DNA of 64,000 bases from Curvibacter sp. GWA2_63_95 (GCA_001795455.1 MGPB01000021.1:434001-498000), one strand, 5' to 3'. Shown: positions 49,478 to 58,660, numbered from the stretch's first letter. Numbers and translations: made by a program. Notes: generated by a model not told the origin, from the sequence alone.

Positions 49478-51418
49478 ATGATTACCTTAAAAAACGTCAC
49501 CCTGCGCCGCAGCGCCAAGGTGCTCCTCGAAAGTGCTTCCGTCACCCTCAACCCCGGCGAAAAAGTCGGCCTGGTGGGCCGCAACGGCGCCGGCAAATCT
49601 TCGCTCTTTGCCTTGCTCAACGGCAATTTGCATGAAGATGCCGGCGAGTACTACATCCCCACCCAGTGGCGCATGGGCCAAGTGGCGCAGGACATGCCCG
49701 AAACCGAGATGGGCGCCACCGACTTTGTGGTCGAAGGCGACACCCAGTTGGGCGCTGCCCGTGCCGAAGTGGCCGCCGCAGAAGCAACCGACGACTACGA
49801 CCGCATGGCCCACGCCTACACCGGCCTGCACGATGCGGGCGAGTACGACGCGGCCGCCCGCGCCCAAGCCCTGATCTTGGGCCTGGGTTTCAAGACCACG
49901 GAGCTGGACAAGCCCGTGAACAGCTTCTCCGGCGGCTGGCGCATGCGCCTGCAACTGGCGCGCGCCCTGATGTGCCCCAGCGACCTGCTGCTGTTGGACG
50001 AACCCACCAACCACTTGGACTTGGATGCCCTGGTCTGGCTCGAAGCCTGGCTCAAGAAATACGAAGGCACCATGGTCGTCATCAGCCACGACCGCGAGTT
50101 TCTGGACGCGGTGACCAATGTGACGCTGCACATCGATGCTGGCAAGCTGGTGCGCTACGGCGGCAACTACAGCAAGTTCGAAGACCTGCGCGCCGAACAA
50201 ATGGCGCTGCAGCAAACTGCTTTTAGCAAACAACAGGACAAGATTGCCCATTTGCAAAAGTTCATTGCGCGCTTCAAGGCCAAGGCCAGCAAGGCCAAGC
50301 AGGCGCAAAGCCGGGTCAAGGCACTGGACCGCATGGAGAAGATTGCACCGCTGCTCAGCGAGGCAGACTTCACCTTTGAGTTCAAGGAACCGGCCAACCT
50401 GCCCAACCCGATGTTGTCCATGAGCGGCGTGAGCTTTGGCTACCCACCGCCCGAAGACGCGCCCAAGGGCACGCAGCCCACCACCATCGTGCACAACGTC
50501 AGCAAATCGGTGCTGGCCGGGCAACGCATCGGTATTCTGGGTGCCAACGGCCAGGGTAAATCGACGCTGGTGAAAACCGTGGCGCGTGACCTGGCCCCGC
50601 TGGGCGGTGAGGTGACCGAGGGCAAGGGCCTGAACATCGGGTACTTCGCGCAACAGGAACTGGACGTGTTGCGGCCTGACGAATCGCCGCTGGAACACAT
50701 GATCCGCCTGGTGCGGGAAATGACAGCCGCAGGCAAAATTGCCGGTCAGCAGACGCGCGAGCAGGACTTGCGCAGCTTCCTGGGCACCTTCAACTTCGGC
50801 GGCGACATGGTCAAGCAGGCCGTGGGCAGCATGAGCGGTGGCGAAAAAGCCCGCCTGGTGCTGTGCATGATCGTCTGGCAGCGCCCCAACCTGCTGCTGC
50901 TGGACGAGCCTACCAACCACCTGGATTTGGCGACGCGCGAGGCCCTGGCCATGGCGCTCAACGAATTCGAAGGCACCGTGATGCTGGTGAGCCACGACCG
51001 TGCGCTGCTGCGCTCGGTGTGCGATGAATTCTGGATGGTGTCGCGCGGCGGCGTGGAGCCGTTTGACGGCGATTTGGATGACTACCAGCGCTACCTGCTG
51101 GATGAAGCCAAGCGCCAGCGCGAATTAGCCAAGGAAGAAGCCAAATCGGCTGCCACGGCCCCCGTTGTGGCAGCGCCGGTGGTGGTCAAAACCGGCCCAG
51201 CACCCGAAGCCCTGCGCAAATGGAAGAAGGAACTGGCCCAAGTAGAAGAACACATGGCCACGCTCAACACCGAAGGTGCCGAGTTGGAAGCCAAACTCTC
51301 TACCAACCCGCACCCGTCCGTGATTGCCGAAACCGGCAAGCGTCTGAAAGCCGTCAACAGCGAACTTCAGTCACTGGAAGAACAGTGGCTGGCATTGACC
51401 GCACAGATGGAGGGCTAA
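49478..51418 (+). CDS. ABC-F family ATPase (YheS-like)
   Basis: A 646-residue soluble protein with two ABC domains and no membrane helices. Walker A GRNGAGKSS (about 34-42) and GANGQGKST in the second half; signatures FSGGWRMRLQLARAL and MSGGEKARLVLCMIV; both Walker B motifs read LLLDEPTNHLDL. The linker between the domains and the C-terminal coiled coil (LRKWKKELAQVEEHMATL) fit YheS. ABC-F proteins act on ribosomes stalled or near the E site. The start ATG has CAAAGA upstream. Ends 54 bases before a bidirectional terminator. Confidence 0.92.
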   Translation: MITLKNVTLRRSAKVLLESASVTLNPGEKVGLVGRNGAGKSSLFALLNGNLHEDAGEYYIPTQWRMGQVAQDMPETEMGATDFVVEGDTQLGAARAEVAAAEATDDYDRMAHAYTGLHDAGEYDAAARAQALILGLGFKTTELDKPVNSFSGGWRMRLQLARALMCPSDLLLLDEPTNHLDLDALVWLEAWLKKYEGTMVVISHDREFLDAVTNVTLHIDAGKLVRYGGNYSKFEDLRAEQMALQQTAFSKQQDKIAHLQKFIARFKAKASKAKQAQSRVKALDRMEKIAPLLSEADFTFEFKEPANLPNPMLSMSGVSFGYPPPEDAPKGTQPTTIVHNVSKSVLAGQRIGILGANGQGKSTLVKTVARDLAPLGGEVTEGKGLNIGYFAQQELDVLRPDESPLEHMIRLVREMTAAGKIAGQQTREQDLRSFLGTFNFGGDMVKQAVGSMSGGEKARLVLCMIVWQRPNLLLLDEPTNHLDLATREALAMALNEFEGTVMLVSHDRALLRSVCDEFWMVSRGGVEPFDGDLDDYQRYLLDEAKRQRELAKEEAKSAATAPVVAAPVVVKTGPAPEALRKWKKELAQVEEHMATLNTEGAELEAKLSTNPHPSVIAETGKRLKAVNSELQSLEEQWLALTAQMEG

Positions 51419-51472
51419 AGCCTCGTTCAACGCGCTTCGTCCCTGACCGGACGGAGCGGCACCAAACAAAGA

Positions 51473-51504
51473 AAAAGCCCACTGTTTTGCAACAGTGGGC
51501 TTTT
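51473..51504. terminator. bidirectional terminator (ABC-F gene / tRNA-Lys)
   Basis: AAAAGCCCACTGTT-TTGC-AACAGTGGGCTTTT: a 14-bp stem counting the A/T arms, with A and T runs on both sides. It ends the ABC-F gene on plus and the tcdA/tRNA-Lys transcript on minus. Confidence 0.95.
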
Positions 51505-51519
51505 CGATTCCACATAAAG

Positions 51520-51595
51520 TGGTGGGAACTGAGAGATTCGAACTCTCGACCTACGGATTAAGAGTCCGCTGCTCTACCAGCTGAGCTAAATTCCC
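51520..51595 (-). tRNA. tRNA-Lys (anticodon CTT)
   Basis: 76 bases with encoded CCA. The seven-base-pair acceptor stem GGGAATT/AGTTCCC, D-arm AGCTCAGCTGGTAGAGC, anticodon loop CTCTTAA (anticodon CTT) and T-arm with GTTCGAATC are all visible. Decodes AAG. Separated from the second tRNA-Lys by seven bases. Confidence 0.97.
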
Positions 51596-51602
51596 AAAAT
51601 AA

Positions 51603-51678
51603 TGGTGGGACCAGCGGGGGTCGAACCCACGACAAACGGATTAAAAGTCCGCTGCTCTACCAACTGAGCTATGGTCCC
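51603..51678 (-). tRNA. tRNA-Lys (anticodon TTT)
   Basis: 76 bases with encoded CCA. Acceptor stem GGGACCA/TGGTCCC, D-arm AGCTCAGTTGGTAGAGC, anticodon loop CTTTTAA (anticodon TTT), T-arm with GTTCGACCC. Decodes AAA and AAG. First of a tandem pair downstream of tcdA. Confidence 0.97.
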
Positions 51679-51724
51679 AACGAGAACTTGCAACTAACGC
51701 TGCATGCATCCCGCGAAGCCTCAA

Positions 51725-51730
51725 ATTATA
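51725..51730 (-). promoter_or_regulatory. TATAAT -10 box for the tRNA-Lys pair
   Basis: A perfect TATAAT on the minus strand overlaps the tcdA stop codon, 46 bases before the first tRNA. A GC-rich stretch follows, as expected for a stable-RNA discriminator, but no good -35 is found at 16-18 bases. Read-through from tcdA is an alternative source of the tRNAs. Confidence 0.4.
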
Positions 51731-52520
51731 ACGTGTTTTTTTCGCTCCTCGGCTCTCGTCGCGATATTTTGTCAATGATCCAGCCAGCAGCACACATGCC
51801 AAAGGTTGCGGTCACCGTCACCAGGGAGCCATACCCGTGGCAATTGAGCGAACCGTCCGACTCTACCGCGCAAGAGGCGTCGGGACCGGCAACCGCTTCT
51901 TTGCTAAATACACATGCCACTTGGATTTTTTTGCCATTTTTGGGGGCACCATGCTCTCGGCGCAAGCGGTACCGAACTTGAGCGAGTAAGGGGTCGTGGG
52001 TCGTCTCGCTGAGGTCTGCAATGTCTACGGCATGGGCCATACGTTTACCACCGGCAGCACCTACCGTGATGAACGGAGTCTTCGTTTGGACAGCCCAGGC
52101 AGCCATTACGGTCTTGGTGCGTACTTGGTCGCAAGCGTCTAGCACCGCATCCACACCCTCAGCAACCAGCGAGGCCCAGTTCTCGGCATCGGCAAAGGTA
52201 TCCAGGCAACAGACCTCGCATGCTGGATTGATCAGGGCAATCCGCTGTCGCATGGCTTCGATTTTCGCCATGCCCAGCGTGGAGGACAGGGCGTGCAGCT
52301 GGCGGTTGATATTGGATTCGGAGACATGGTCCATGTCCACCAAGGTCAGACGCCCCACCCCACTGCGTGCCAATGCCTCGGCGGCCCAGGAACCGACTCC
52401 GCCGATTCCGACCACCATGACATGCGCGTGCCGCACCCGCTCTGCAGGGGCCAGTCCCAACAAGCGGTCCAGACCCGAGAAGCGGCGCACGAGATCGGCA
52501 GGCGCCGGGCTATCGGTCAT
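51726..52520 (-). CDS. tcdA: tRNA threonylcarbamoyladenosine dehydratase
   Basis: A 264-residue E1-like (ThiF/HesA superfamily) enzyme matching TcdA/CsdL. Nucleotide-binding GIGGVGSWAAEALARSGVG and VDMDHVSESNINRQ, then DACDQVRTK. It cyclises t6A at position 37 of ANN-decoding tRNAs to ct6A with ATP. ATG at 52520. Last protein gene of tolB-pal-cpoB-tcdA, 20 bases after cpoB, and directly upstream of two tRNA-Lys genes whose products are among its substrates. Confidence 0.95.
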   Translation of the reverse strand: MTDSPAPADLVRRFSGLDRLLGLAPAERVRHAHVMVVGIGGVGSWAAEALARSGVGRLTLVDMDHVSESNINRQLHALSSTLGMAKIEAMRQRIALINPACEVCCLDTFADAENWASLVAEGVDAVLDACDQVRTKTVMAAWAVQTKTPFITVGAAGGKRMAHAVDIADLSETTHDPLLAQVRYRLRREHGAPKNGKKIQVACVFSKEAVAGPDASCAVESDGSLNCHGYGSLVTVTATFGMCAAGWIIDKISRREPRSEKNTL

Positions 52521-52540
52521 GGGCGTTATTGTTGGCTGGC

Positions 52541-53335
52541 TTATTTGAGACGCGCCAAGCGCTCTTTGGCCGCAGCGGCAGCCTCGGTTCCTGGGTGCTT
52601 TGCCAGCACTTCGTCCAAGGTTTTGCGCGCGGCCTTCACATCTTTGACTTCCAACTGGCAATTGGCAATGGCCAAGAGTGCTTCGGGCACACGCATGTGG
52701 TCGGGACTTTGCTGCACCAATACCCGGAAATTGGCTTGTGCTTCTTTGTAGTCCTTGGTTGCGTACTGCGCGTTGCCCAACCAGAACAAGGCGGATGGCC
52801 GGTAGCCAGTGGCACTGTAGCGGGACAAGAAGTCGACGAACGACGTTTGGGCCGCTGCGAAATCCCCCTTGCGAAACACGGCCAGCGCAGTCTCAAATTC
52901 GCGTTTTTCGGCAGGTTCGACCAAAAACTCACGACCATCCACACTCACACGGACAGGCTCCAGTTTGCGGAGGCGTTCTTCCAGCGATTGTCCAGCGTCT
53001 TTCTGAAGGCGCTGAATTTCCGCTACGTCACGGGCCAATTGCTCGCTTTGCCCGCGCAACTTGGCCATCTCTGCACGGATCGCCTCCAGCTGGTTCTGCA
53101 AATCAAGCATTGCACGGCGCAACTGGGCACTCTCTTCTGAAGAGCGCTTGGTTTCCTCTGCGAGTTTTTGCTCGGACTCCTGCTTGAGCACATCAATGCG
53201 CTGGCGCAGATCCAGGATGGCACGCCGGGCTTCTTCGTCATCAAACAAACCCGCATGCGCAAGACCTGCGCCCGCCACCAACGTGAGCGCCAATAACCAG
53301 TGCCGCCCACGTGCACCTGAACCCAGTGTGACCAT
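52541..53335 (-). CDS. cpoB: Tol-Pal system protein CpoB (YbgF)
   Basis: A 264-residue periplasmic protein. Signal peptide ending GAGLAHAG (about residue 28), coiled coil at about 35-115 rich in Glu/Lys/Gln, and C-terminal TPR-type repeats (FRKGDFAAAQTSFVDFLSRY, YKEAQANFRVLVQQ, AARKTLDEVLAKHPGTEAA). Coordinates peptidoglycan synthesis with outer-membrane constriction via Tol-Pal. ATG start; three bases after pal. Confidence 0.95.
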   Translation of the reverse strand: MVTLGSGARGRHWLLALTLVAGAGLAHAGLFDDEEARRAILDLRQRIDVLKQESEQKLAEETKRSSEESAQLRRAMLDLQNQLEAIRAEMAKLRGQSEQLARDVAEIQRLQKDAGQSLEERLRKLEPVRVSVDGREFLVEPAEKREFETALAVFRKGDFAAAQTSFVDFLSRYSATGYRPSALFWLGNAQYATKDYKEAQANFRVLVQQSPDHMRVPEALLAIANCQLEVKDVKAARKTLDEVLAKHPGTEAAAAAKERLARLK

Positions 53336-53338
53336 GGT

Positions 53339-53878
53339 TTAGCGGTAGCTGATTTCGGTGCGGCGATTTTTCTCCATCGCTGCCTCGGTATTGCCCAATG
53401 CCGCGGGCTTTTCCTTACCAAAACTCACAGCTTCCAGTTGGTTGTCTGCAACGCCTTGCAGCACCAGCGCCTTGCGCACTGCTTCTGCACGTTTTTGACC
53501 CAGGGCCAAGTTGTACTCGCGGCCACCACGCTCATCCGTATGGCCTTCCAAAGTCACCTTGCGTGCCTTGTCCGATTTCAGAAACTTGGCATGTGCTTCG
53601 ATCACGGACTGAAATTCGGAGCGGATCACGAAACTGTCGTAATCGAAATACACGGTACGGGTCGTGGACTTCATAAAGGCATCCTGCTTGGCCTTGTCCA
53701 AGTCGACTGTCGCTACGTCACTTTTTGCAACGCCGCTGCCGTCGGTTTTGCCTGCACCGCTGGTGGTACCCACAGACGAGCCGGATTTGTCTTCCACGGG
53801 GACTTTGTCCAACTTGACGGACGAACCACAGGCAGTGAGGACCAAGGCAACTGCCAGGGACAAAACGATACGCTTCAT
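53339..53878 (-). CDS. pal: peptidoglycan-associated lipoprotein Pal
   Basis: A 179-residue outer-membrane lipoprotein. Lipobox LTAC with Cys17, a flexible Ser/Gly/Asp linker, and a C-terminal OmpA-like domain with VYFDYDSF and GHTDERGGREYNLALGQKRA, which binds diaminopimelate of peptidoglycan. ATG at 53878 with AAGGAG upstream. Works with TolB and the TolQRA motor; the motor genes are not next to it. Confidence 0.97.
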   Translation of the reverse strand: MKRIVLSLAVALVLTACGSSVKLDKVPVEDKSGSSVGTTSGAGKTDGSGVAKSDVATVDLDKAKQDAFMKSTTRTVYFDYDSFVIRSEFQSVIEAHAKFLKSDKARKVTLEGHTDERGGREYNLALGQKRAEAVRKALVLQGVADNQLEAVSFGKEKPAALGNTEAAMEKNRRTEISYR

Positions 53879-53903
53879 TAAAAACTCCTTGTTAAATTTC
53901 AGA

Positions 53904-55169
53904 TTACTTTTGGAAGGGGCCCCAATCGGGCTCCCGGATATCACCATTTTGCCCCGCCAAGCGCGCTTTAATTTTTCCATCCAACGTGCTGGTCATCAAC
54001 GCCTCTCGCCCTTGCTGCAGCGTGGCGTAAATCACCAACTTGCCATTGGGCGAGAAACTGGGGTTTTCGTCGGCGCTGGTATCGGTGATCGCATTCACCG
54101 TACCCGACGCGACATCCATCACATGGAGCTTGAAAGCCCCGTTCACCCTGGAGACGTATGCCAGCCATTTACCATCTGGACTCATGGTCGGCGAAATGTT
54201 GTAAGACCCGGAAAACGTGACACGCTCCGGATTTCCGCCGGTGGCAGATATTTTATAGATTTGCGGAGAGCCGCCGCGGTCGCTGACAAAGTAAATGGTC
54301 TTTCCGTCTGCAGTGAACACAGGTTCGGTATCGATCGCACTGGATTGGGCCAATCGGCGGGGCTCGCCGCCATTGGCATCCATCAAGTACAGCTGTGATC
54401 CGCCATCACGACTCAAGGTAAGCGCAAGCGTTCGCCCATCTGGAGACCAAGCTGGCGCGCTATTGGAACCCTTGAAGTTGGCGACCAATCGGCGCCGCCC
54501 CGTGGACACGTCGTGCACATAAACCACGGGCTTGCGCGATTCAAACGACACGTAGGCAAGTTGGTTGCCATTGGGAGCCCAGGATGGCGAGATCACTGGC
54601 TCCGGACTGTTTAAAGCACTTTGAGCATTTTCTCCATCCGCATCCGCAACCCACAGATTGTAGTTGCTACCAGCCTTGGTGACATACGCCAGCCGTGTGG
54701 AAAATGCGCCCTTGTCCCCGGTAAGTTTTTCGTAGACAAAATCGGCGATCCTGTGCGCCGCGAGACGCAAGTCCCCAGCCACCACCGCATGGCTTTGGGC
54801 GCCCAAGTCCTGGGCGCGTACTGCGTCCCACAAGCGGAAGCGCACATCAAACCGGCCATCTGCCAATCGCGTAACACTCCCCATCACAAAGGCATCAGCC
54901 CCCTTTTGACGCCAAGCCGACATGTCCGGGCGGGAGGATTCGTCCCAAAGGCCAGAGACACTTTCTGTGCTACGAAACTGGCCACTACGTTCCAGGTCAG
55001 CCATAACAATGGCCGACAGCTTTTGAGGGGACGATTCTTCCCCCTTAAAACTGGTGATGGCCACCGGAATCTGGGTCAAGCCGACGCCCGAGACCTCGAC
55101 GCGAAACTGCGCGCTCGCCTGCAGACTCACAACACATGTGATGACGGCCAGCAAAAATTTATTCATCAT
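53904..55169 (-). CDS. tolB: Tol-Pal system beta-propeller protein TolB
   Basis: A 421-residue periplasmic protein. Signal peptide to about residue 22 (VVSLQASAQ), N-terminal alpha/beta domain, and a six-bladed propeller with repeated SPDGxxLAY-type blades (SWAPNGNQLAYVSF, AWSPDGRTLALTLS, TMSPDGKWLAYVSR, SFSPNGKLVIYAT). Binds Pal. Two adjacent ATG codons (55169, 55166) are possible starts; a -10-like GGATAAT lies six bases upstream of the first, so the mRNA may lack a leader. First gene of tolB-pal-cpoB-tcdA here. Confidence 0.96.
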   Translation of the reverse strand: MMNKFLLAVITCVVSLQASAQFRVEVSGVGLTQIPVAITSFKGEESSPQKLSAIVMADLERSGQFRSTESVSGLWDESSRPDMSAWRQKGADAFVMGSVTRLADGRFDVRFRLWDAVRAQDLGAQSHAVVAGDLRLAAHRIADFVYEKLTGDKGAFSTRLAYVTKAGSNYNLWVADADGENAQSALNSPEPVISPSWAPNGNQLAYVSFESRKPVVYVHDVSTGRRRLVANFKGSNSAPAWSPDGRTLALTLSRDGGSQLYLMDANGGEPRRLAQSSAIDTEPVFTADGKTIYFVSDRGGSPQIYKISATGGNPERVTFSGSYNISPTMSPDGKWLAYVSRVNGAFKLHVMDVASGTVNAITDTSADENPSFSPNGKLVIYATLQQGREALMTSTLDGKIKARLAGQNGDIREPDWGPFQK

Positions 55170-55185
55170 CTTCTGATTATCCCCA
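55170..55185 (-). promoter_or_regulatory. -10 box abutting tolB start
   Basis: On the minus strand GGGGATAAT ends six bases before the first tolB ATG. It overlaps the stop codon of the upstream glycosyltransferase gene. It suggests that tolB has its own near-leaderless promoter. Confidence 0.5.
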
Positions 55186-56031
55186 ACTGCGCACCACCAC
55201 ATCGGCGGCATCTATGCTTTCTTGGTAACCAATGGTAGAGCGCACTTGGCCGGTAGCTTGGCGCTGCCGAACCTTATCGGCATTCACGCCCTCTTGCGTA
55301 CGGCTAGCTTCTGGATGCCATAGATGGTAGACCTCCGTGGCGCAAAAGCCGTTCTTGCGCAGCAAGCCTGCGTTGTGCAAGCGCAGCACAAAGTCTGCGT
55401 CTTCATGCCCCCATCCGACAAAACTCTCATCAAAACCATTCACTGTAAGGTAATCGGATTTCCAGACGGCCATATTGCAACTGCGTATGCCTTTCCAAAC
55501 AAACTTGGGTTGCAAACGGTAGCGAGAGTCTGGCAGACGCAGCAGGCCTGTGAGCTTGCTGACATCTCCGGACAATCGCCTGCGTAACCAATAGCCGATG
55601 GAGCGAGAAGTGATGGCCTCGGTATGTGCCAACAATCGGCGGGTAAAACCCTCACGGAGCAAAACTCGGCTACCATTCACAAAACAACCGACCTGCTTCA
55701 GCGCCCGGTGGCGTGCGATGAAGTCCACTTCGGGAACACAGTCGCCATCCATCAATACCAGGTACGGACCTTTGGACACTGCGACACCCAAGTTGCGCAC
55801 CTGGGCCGCGGTGAAACCGACATCCGGGTGCCACACATGGTGCACCGCAATGCCCATAGATGCGCAAGCCTGAGCAATCTGATCTTGATGGAATTGTGTT
55901 GATCCGTCATCCGCGATGATGACTTCAAAATGGCGGTCAGTTTGGTACCTCAAGCCTTCCAACACTAGTGCCAGCGCGTCACTACGGTTATAGGTGGTAA
56001 TAACCACCGATATCAGATCGAAAGAAGACAT
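55177..56031 (-). CDS. family 2 glycosyltransferase with GT7-type C-domain
   Basis: A 284-residue GT-A glycosyltransferase. N-terminal SVVITTYNRSDALALVLEGL, DDGST (nucleotide-sugar) and DGDCVPE (DxD-type metal site), then GWGHEDADFVLRLHNAG, the GWGxEDxD motif of the galactosyltransferase C-terminal (Glyco_transf_7C) domain. Probably adds a hexose or amino sugar to surface glycan. ATG at 56031 (MSSFDLISVV). Ends eight bases before the tolB start, but it belongs by function to the oligosaccharide genes on the other side. Confidence 0.88.
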   Translation of the reverse strand: MSSFDLISVVITTYNRSDALALVLEGLRYQTDRHFEVIIADDGSTQFHQDQIAQACASMGIAVHHVWHPDVGFTAAQVRNLGVAVSKGPYLVLMDGDCVPEVDFIARHRALKQVGCFVNGSRVLLREGFTRRLLAHTEAITSRSIGYWLRRRLSGDVSKLTGLLRLPDSRYRLQPKFVWKGIRSCNMAVWKSDYLTVNGFDESFVGWGHEDADFVLRLHNAGLLRKNGFCATEVYHLWHPEASRTQEGVNADKVRQRQATGQVRSTIGYQESIDAADVVVRSWG

Positions 56032-56121
56032 TTTGGAATAGACTAGGCCGCTCGCGCGGAGGGTGTTGACGGCACTTTGCTTGCAGTAGAGCCAGCGCTG
56101 CAGAGAAAGTTCACACCACAT

Positions 56122-56940
56122 ATGGATGTTATCACCCCCATGCCATTGATTTCTGTTTACATCATCGCCTTCAATGAAGCGGAGAAAGTGCGGGCAGCCA
56201 TCGAGAGCGTACGCTGGGCAGACGAGGTTGTGGTGGTGGATTCCTGGAGCACGGACGGAACCCCCGAGCTGGCGACTCAGCTGGGCGCCAAGGTGATTCA
56301 GGTGGAGTTCAAAGGCTTTGGAGATTTGCGAAACCGAGCCATTGCAGCGTGTTCGCACGCGTGGATATTCAGCCTGGATGCGGATGAACGCTGCACGCCC
56401 GAAGCAGCGCATGAAATACGACAGCTAATCGAGGCCAAGGATGCTTTGGACGCCTACCACACGCCCCGGCGCAACTTTTTTATGGGTCGCTGGATTAGGC
56501 ATTCGGGCTGGTACCCCAACTACCGTCAACCTCAGTTGTTCCGCAAAGGGGCCATGACGTATGACCTCAAGCCGGTCCACGAGGGTTACGTGCTGCACAC
56601 GGACAAGCCTTTGGGGCACATGCATGCCGAGATTTGGCAGTTTCCTTTTAAGAACATGGCGGAAGTCATGCACAAGGCCAACCGCTATTCCAGCCTTGGC
56701 GCAGAAAAAATCAAACATAAAAAAATCACCATGTGGTCTGCCCTGCTCCATGCCAAATGGGCATTTTGGAAACACTATCTTTTCAAATTAGGCTTCCTCG
56801 ACGGATGGGCGGGTTTTGTCATTGCGGTCGGAAATTTTGAGGGAACTTTCTACCGCTATGTGAAGGCACTGGAAATACAGCAGGGTGCTGCGTGGCGCGC
56901 CCCTGACCAGAATGAATTGCGCACGCATGACCAAGTCTGA
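56122..56940 (+). CDS. LPS-core family 2 glycosyltransferase (WaaE/KdtX-like)
   Basis: A glycosyltransferase of about 273 residues, GT2. PLISVYIIAFNEAEKVRAAIESV, VVDSWSTDGT and SLDADERCTPE (metal site) match the WaaE/KdtX group that adds a beta-1,4-glucose to inner-core heptose. The C-terminal half (KANRYSSLGAEK, FKLGFLDGWAGFVIA) is typical of this group. ATG at 56122 preferred, 56140 possible. Its end overlaps msbA by 14 bases, so it is coupled to lipid A-core export. Confidence 0.87.
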   Translation: MDVITPMPLISVYIIAFNEAEKVRAAIESVRWADEVVVVDSWSTDGTPELATQLGAKVIQVEFKGFGDLRNRAIAACSHAWIFSLDADERCTPEAAHEIRQLIEAKDALDAYHTPRRNFFMGRWIRHSGWYPNYRQPQLFRKGAMTYDLKPVHEGYVLHTDKPLGHMHAEIWQFPFKNMAEVMHKANRYSSLGAEKIKHKKITMWSALLHAKWAFWKHYLFKLGFLDGWAGFVIAVGNFEGTFYRYVKALEIQQGAAWRAPDQNELRTHDQV

Positions 56941-58660
56941 CCGTACTCTGTACCTTCGGCTACTGGGCTTTATCCGCCCTTACTGGAAAGCGTTTTCGAT
57001 TGCAGTGGCCTGCATGGTGTGTACGGCGGCCACAGAGCCCGTGTTTCCAGCCATCATGAAATACCTGCTGGACAGCGGGTTTCGTACCGCTGATGCACGG
57101 ATGGTGTGGCTCATCCCCAGCAGCATTGTTCTACTGTTTTTGTTACGCGGTGTCCTTTCCTTTGTCACCAACTATCTCATGACATGGGTGTCTACGCGCT
57201 TGGTTGTAGATCTGCGGCGCGCCATGTTCGACAAACTGGTACACGCGCCAACACAACTGTTTCATACGCAACCGGCCTCGCAATGGATATCACGCCTGCT
57301 GTATGACGTAGACAACATTAACCAGGCGGCAACCAATGTGCTGGTGACAGCCGTGCGGGAAAGCCTGACGGCCACGGCGCTACTCGCCTACTTGCTTTAC
57401 CTTGACTGGAAACTCACACTGATCACGCTGACGGTCGGCCCCGTTATCGCTGTGCTGATCCAAAGCTTTGGGCGCCGCATCCGCAAGGCTAGTAAAGCCA
57501 GCCTGGAGTCTCTGCGGGCTGTGGCCCACACGGTAGAGGAAACCACCGCGGCAAACAAGGTCATCAAGATCTATGGTGGACAAGCCCAGCAGCAGGCGCG
57601 CTTTCATGCGGTGACAGAAAGCTTTCGCCGCAGCATGATGAAAGAAGCAATACCAGCTTCGGCGCTGACGCCCATCACGCACATGACAGCATCTGTGGCC
57701 ATCGCGTTTATTATCTTTATGGCCTTGAGTCGCGCAATGGGCCAAGCTGGTGACTCCGCCGGAGGGTTTGTTTCATTCATCACAGCCATGCTGTTGCTGA
57801 TTTCCCCCATCAAACAACTCACGACCATCAGCCCGATACTCCAGCGCGGGCTCGCGGCATGTGAGAGTGTGTTTGCCGTGCTGGATGCGCCAGGTGAAGA
57901 TGACCAGGGGCGCGTCCAATTGGAGCACTGTCGAGGCGAGATCACCTTTGAGAAGGTCACTTTTCGCTACCCTGGCAGTGACAGGGCTGCCCTAAGCAGC
58001 GTGAGTTTGCATGCGCGGGCTGGCCAAACCGTTGCGCTAGTCGGGGCATCAGGTGGCGGCAAGACCACGCTGGCTACTTTGATCCCTCGCTTTTACGCAA
58101 TAGATTCGGGACAAATTTGTATCGATGGCGTAGACATCAGTACACTTGCGCTAGCAAGCTTGCGTGAACATATAGCTTTGGTAAGCCAGGATATTGTGCT
58201 GCTCAACGATACGGTACGTGCCAATATCGCATTTGGCCAGTCTCGCAGCATGGATACAGAGAAGATTCAAGAGGCGGCCAAGGCTGCGAATGCGTGGGAG
58301 TTTATTGCACAGTTGCCGCAAGGCTTGGACACCATCATTGGGGAGAATGGCGCATCACTCTCAGGTGGACAGCGCCAGCGCATCGCTATTGCGAGGGCCC
58401 TGCTCAAGAACGCACCGATTCTGATTCTCGATGAGGCGACTTCCGCACTGGATACGGAGTCAGAGCGACAGGTGCAGGATGCACTCTCAAGACTGATGCA
58501 GAACAGAACCACACTGGTAATTGCACACCGCTTGAGTACTATCGAACGGGCAGACCAGATACTGGTGCTGGATCAGGGACGCATCGTAGAGTCTGGTAAC
58601 CATGCGCAGTTGATCCAGGCCAACGGCTACTACGCCAACCTGTGCCGCTTGCAAACATGA
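56927..58660 (+). CDS. msbA: lipid A export ABC transporter MsbA
   Basis: A 577-residue half-transporter. Six membrane helices (about residues 15-310) followed by one nucleotide-binding domain: Walker A GASGGGKTT, Q-loop LVSQDIVLLNDTV, signature LSGGQRQRIAIARALL, Walker B ILILDEATSALD, switch His in IAHRLSTIERAD. Flips lipid A-core across the inner membrane as a homodimer. ATG at 56927. Its stop overlaps the deacetylase start (ATGA). Confidence 0.93.
   Translation: MTKSDRTLYLRLLGFIRPYWKAFSIAVACMVCTAATEPVFPAIMKYLLDSGFRTADARMVWLIPSSIVLLFLLRGVLSFVTNYLMTWVSTRLVVDLRRAMFDKLVHAPTQLFHTQPASQWISRLLYDVDNINQAATNVLVTAVRESLTATALLAYLLYLDWKLTLITLTVGPVIAVLIQSFGRRIRKASKASLESLRAVAHTVEETTAANKVIKIYGGQAQQQARFHAVTESFRRSMMKEAIPASALTPITHMTASVAIAFIIFMALSRAMGQAGDSAGGFVSFITAMLLLISPIKQLTTISPILQRGLAACESVFAVLDAPGEDDQGRVQLEHCRGEITFEKVTFRYPGSDRAALSSVSLHARAGQTVALVGASGGGKTTLATLIPRFYAIDSGQICIDGVDISTLALASLREHIALVSQDIVLLNDTVRANIAFGQSRSMDTEKIQEAAKAANAWEFIAQLPQGLDTIIGENGASLSGGQRQRIAIARALLKNAPILILDEATSALDTESERQVQDALSRLMQNRTTLVIAHRLSTIERADQILVLDQGRIVESGNHAQLIQANGYYANLCRLQT

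Noticed and set aside
58080-58180. Repeat-like words in msbA (GCTTTTACGCAATAGATTCGGG and TGCGTGAACATATAGCT region)
   Set aside because: They encode the conserved MsbA segments PRFYAID and LREHIALVSQ, so the resemblance follows from protein conservation.
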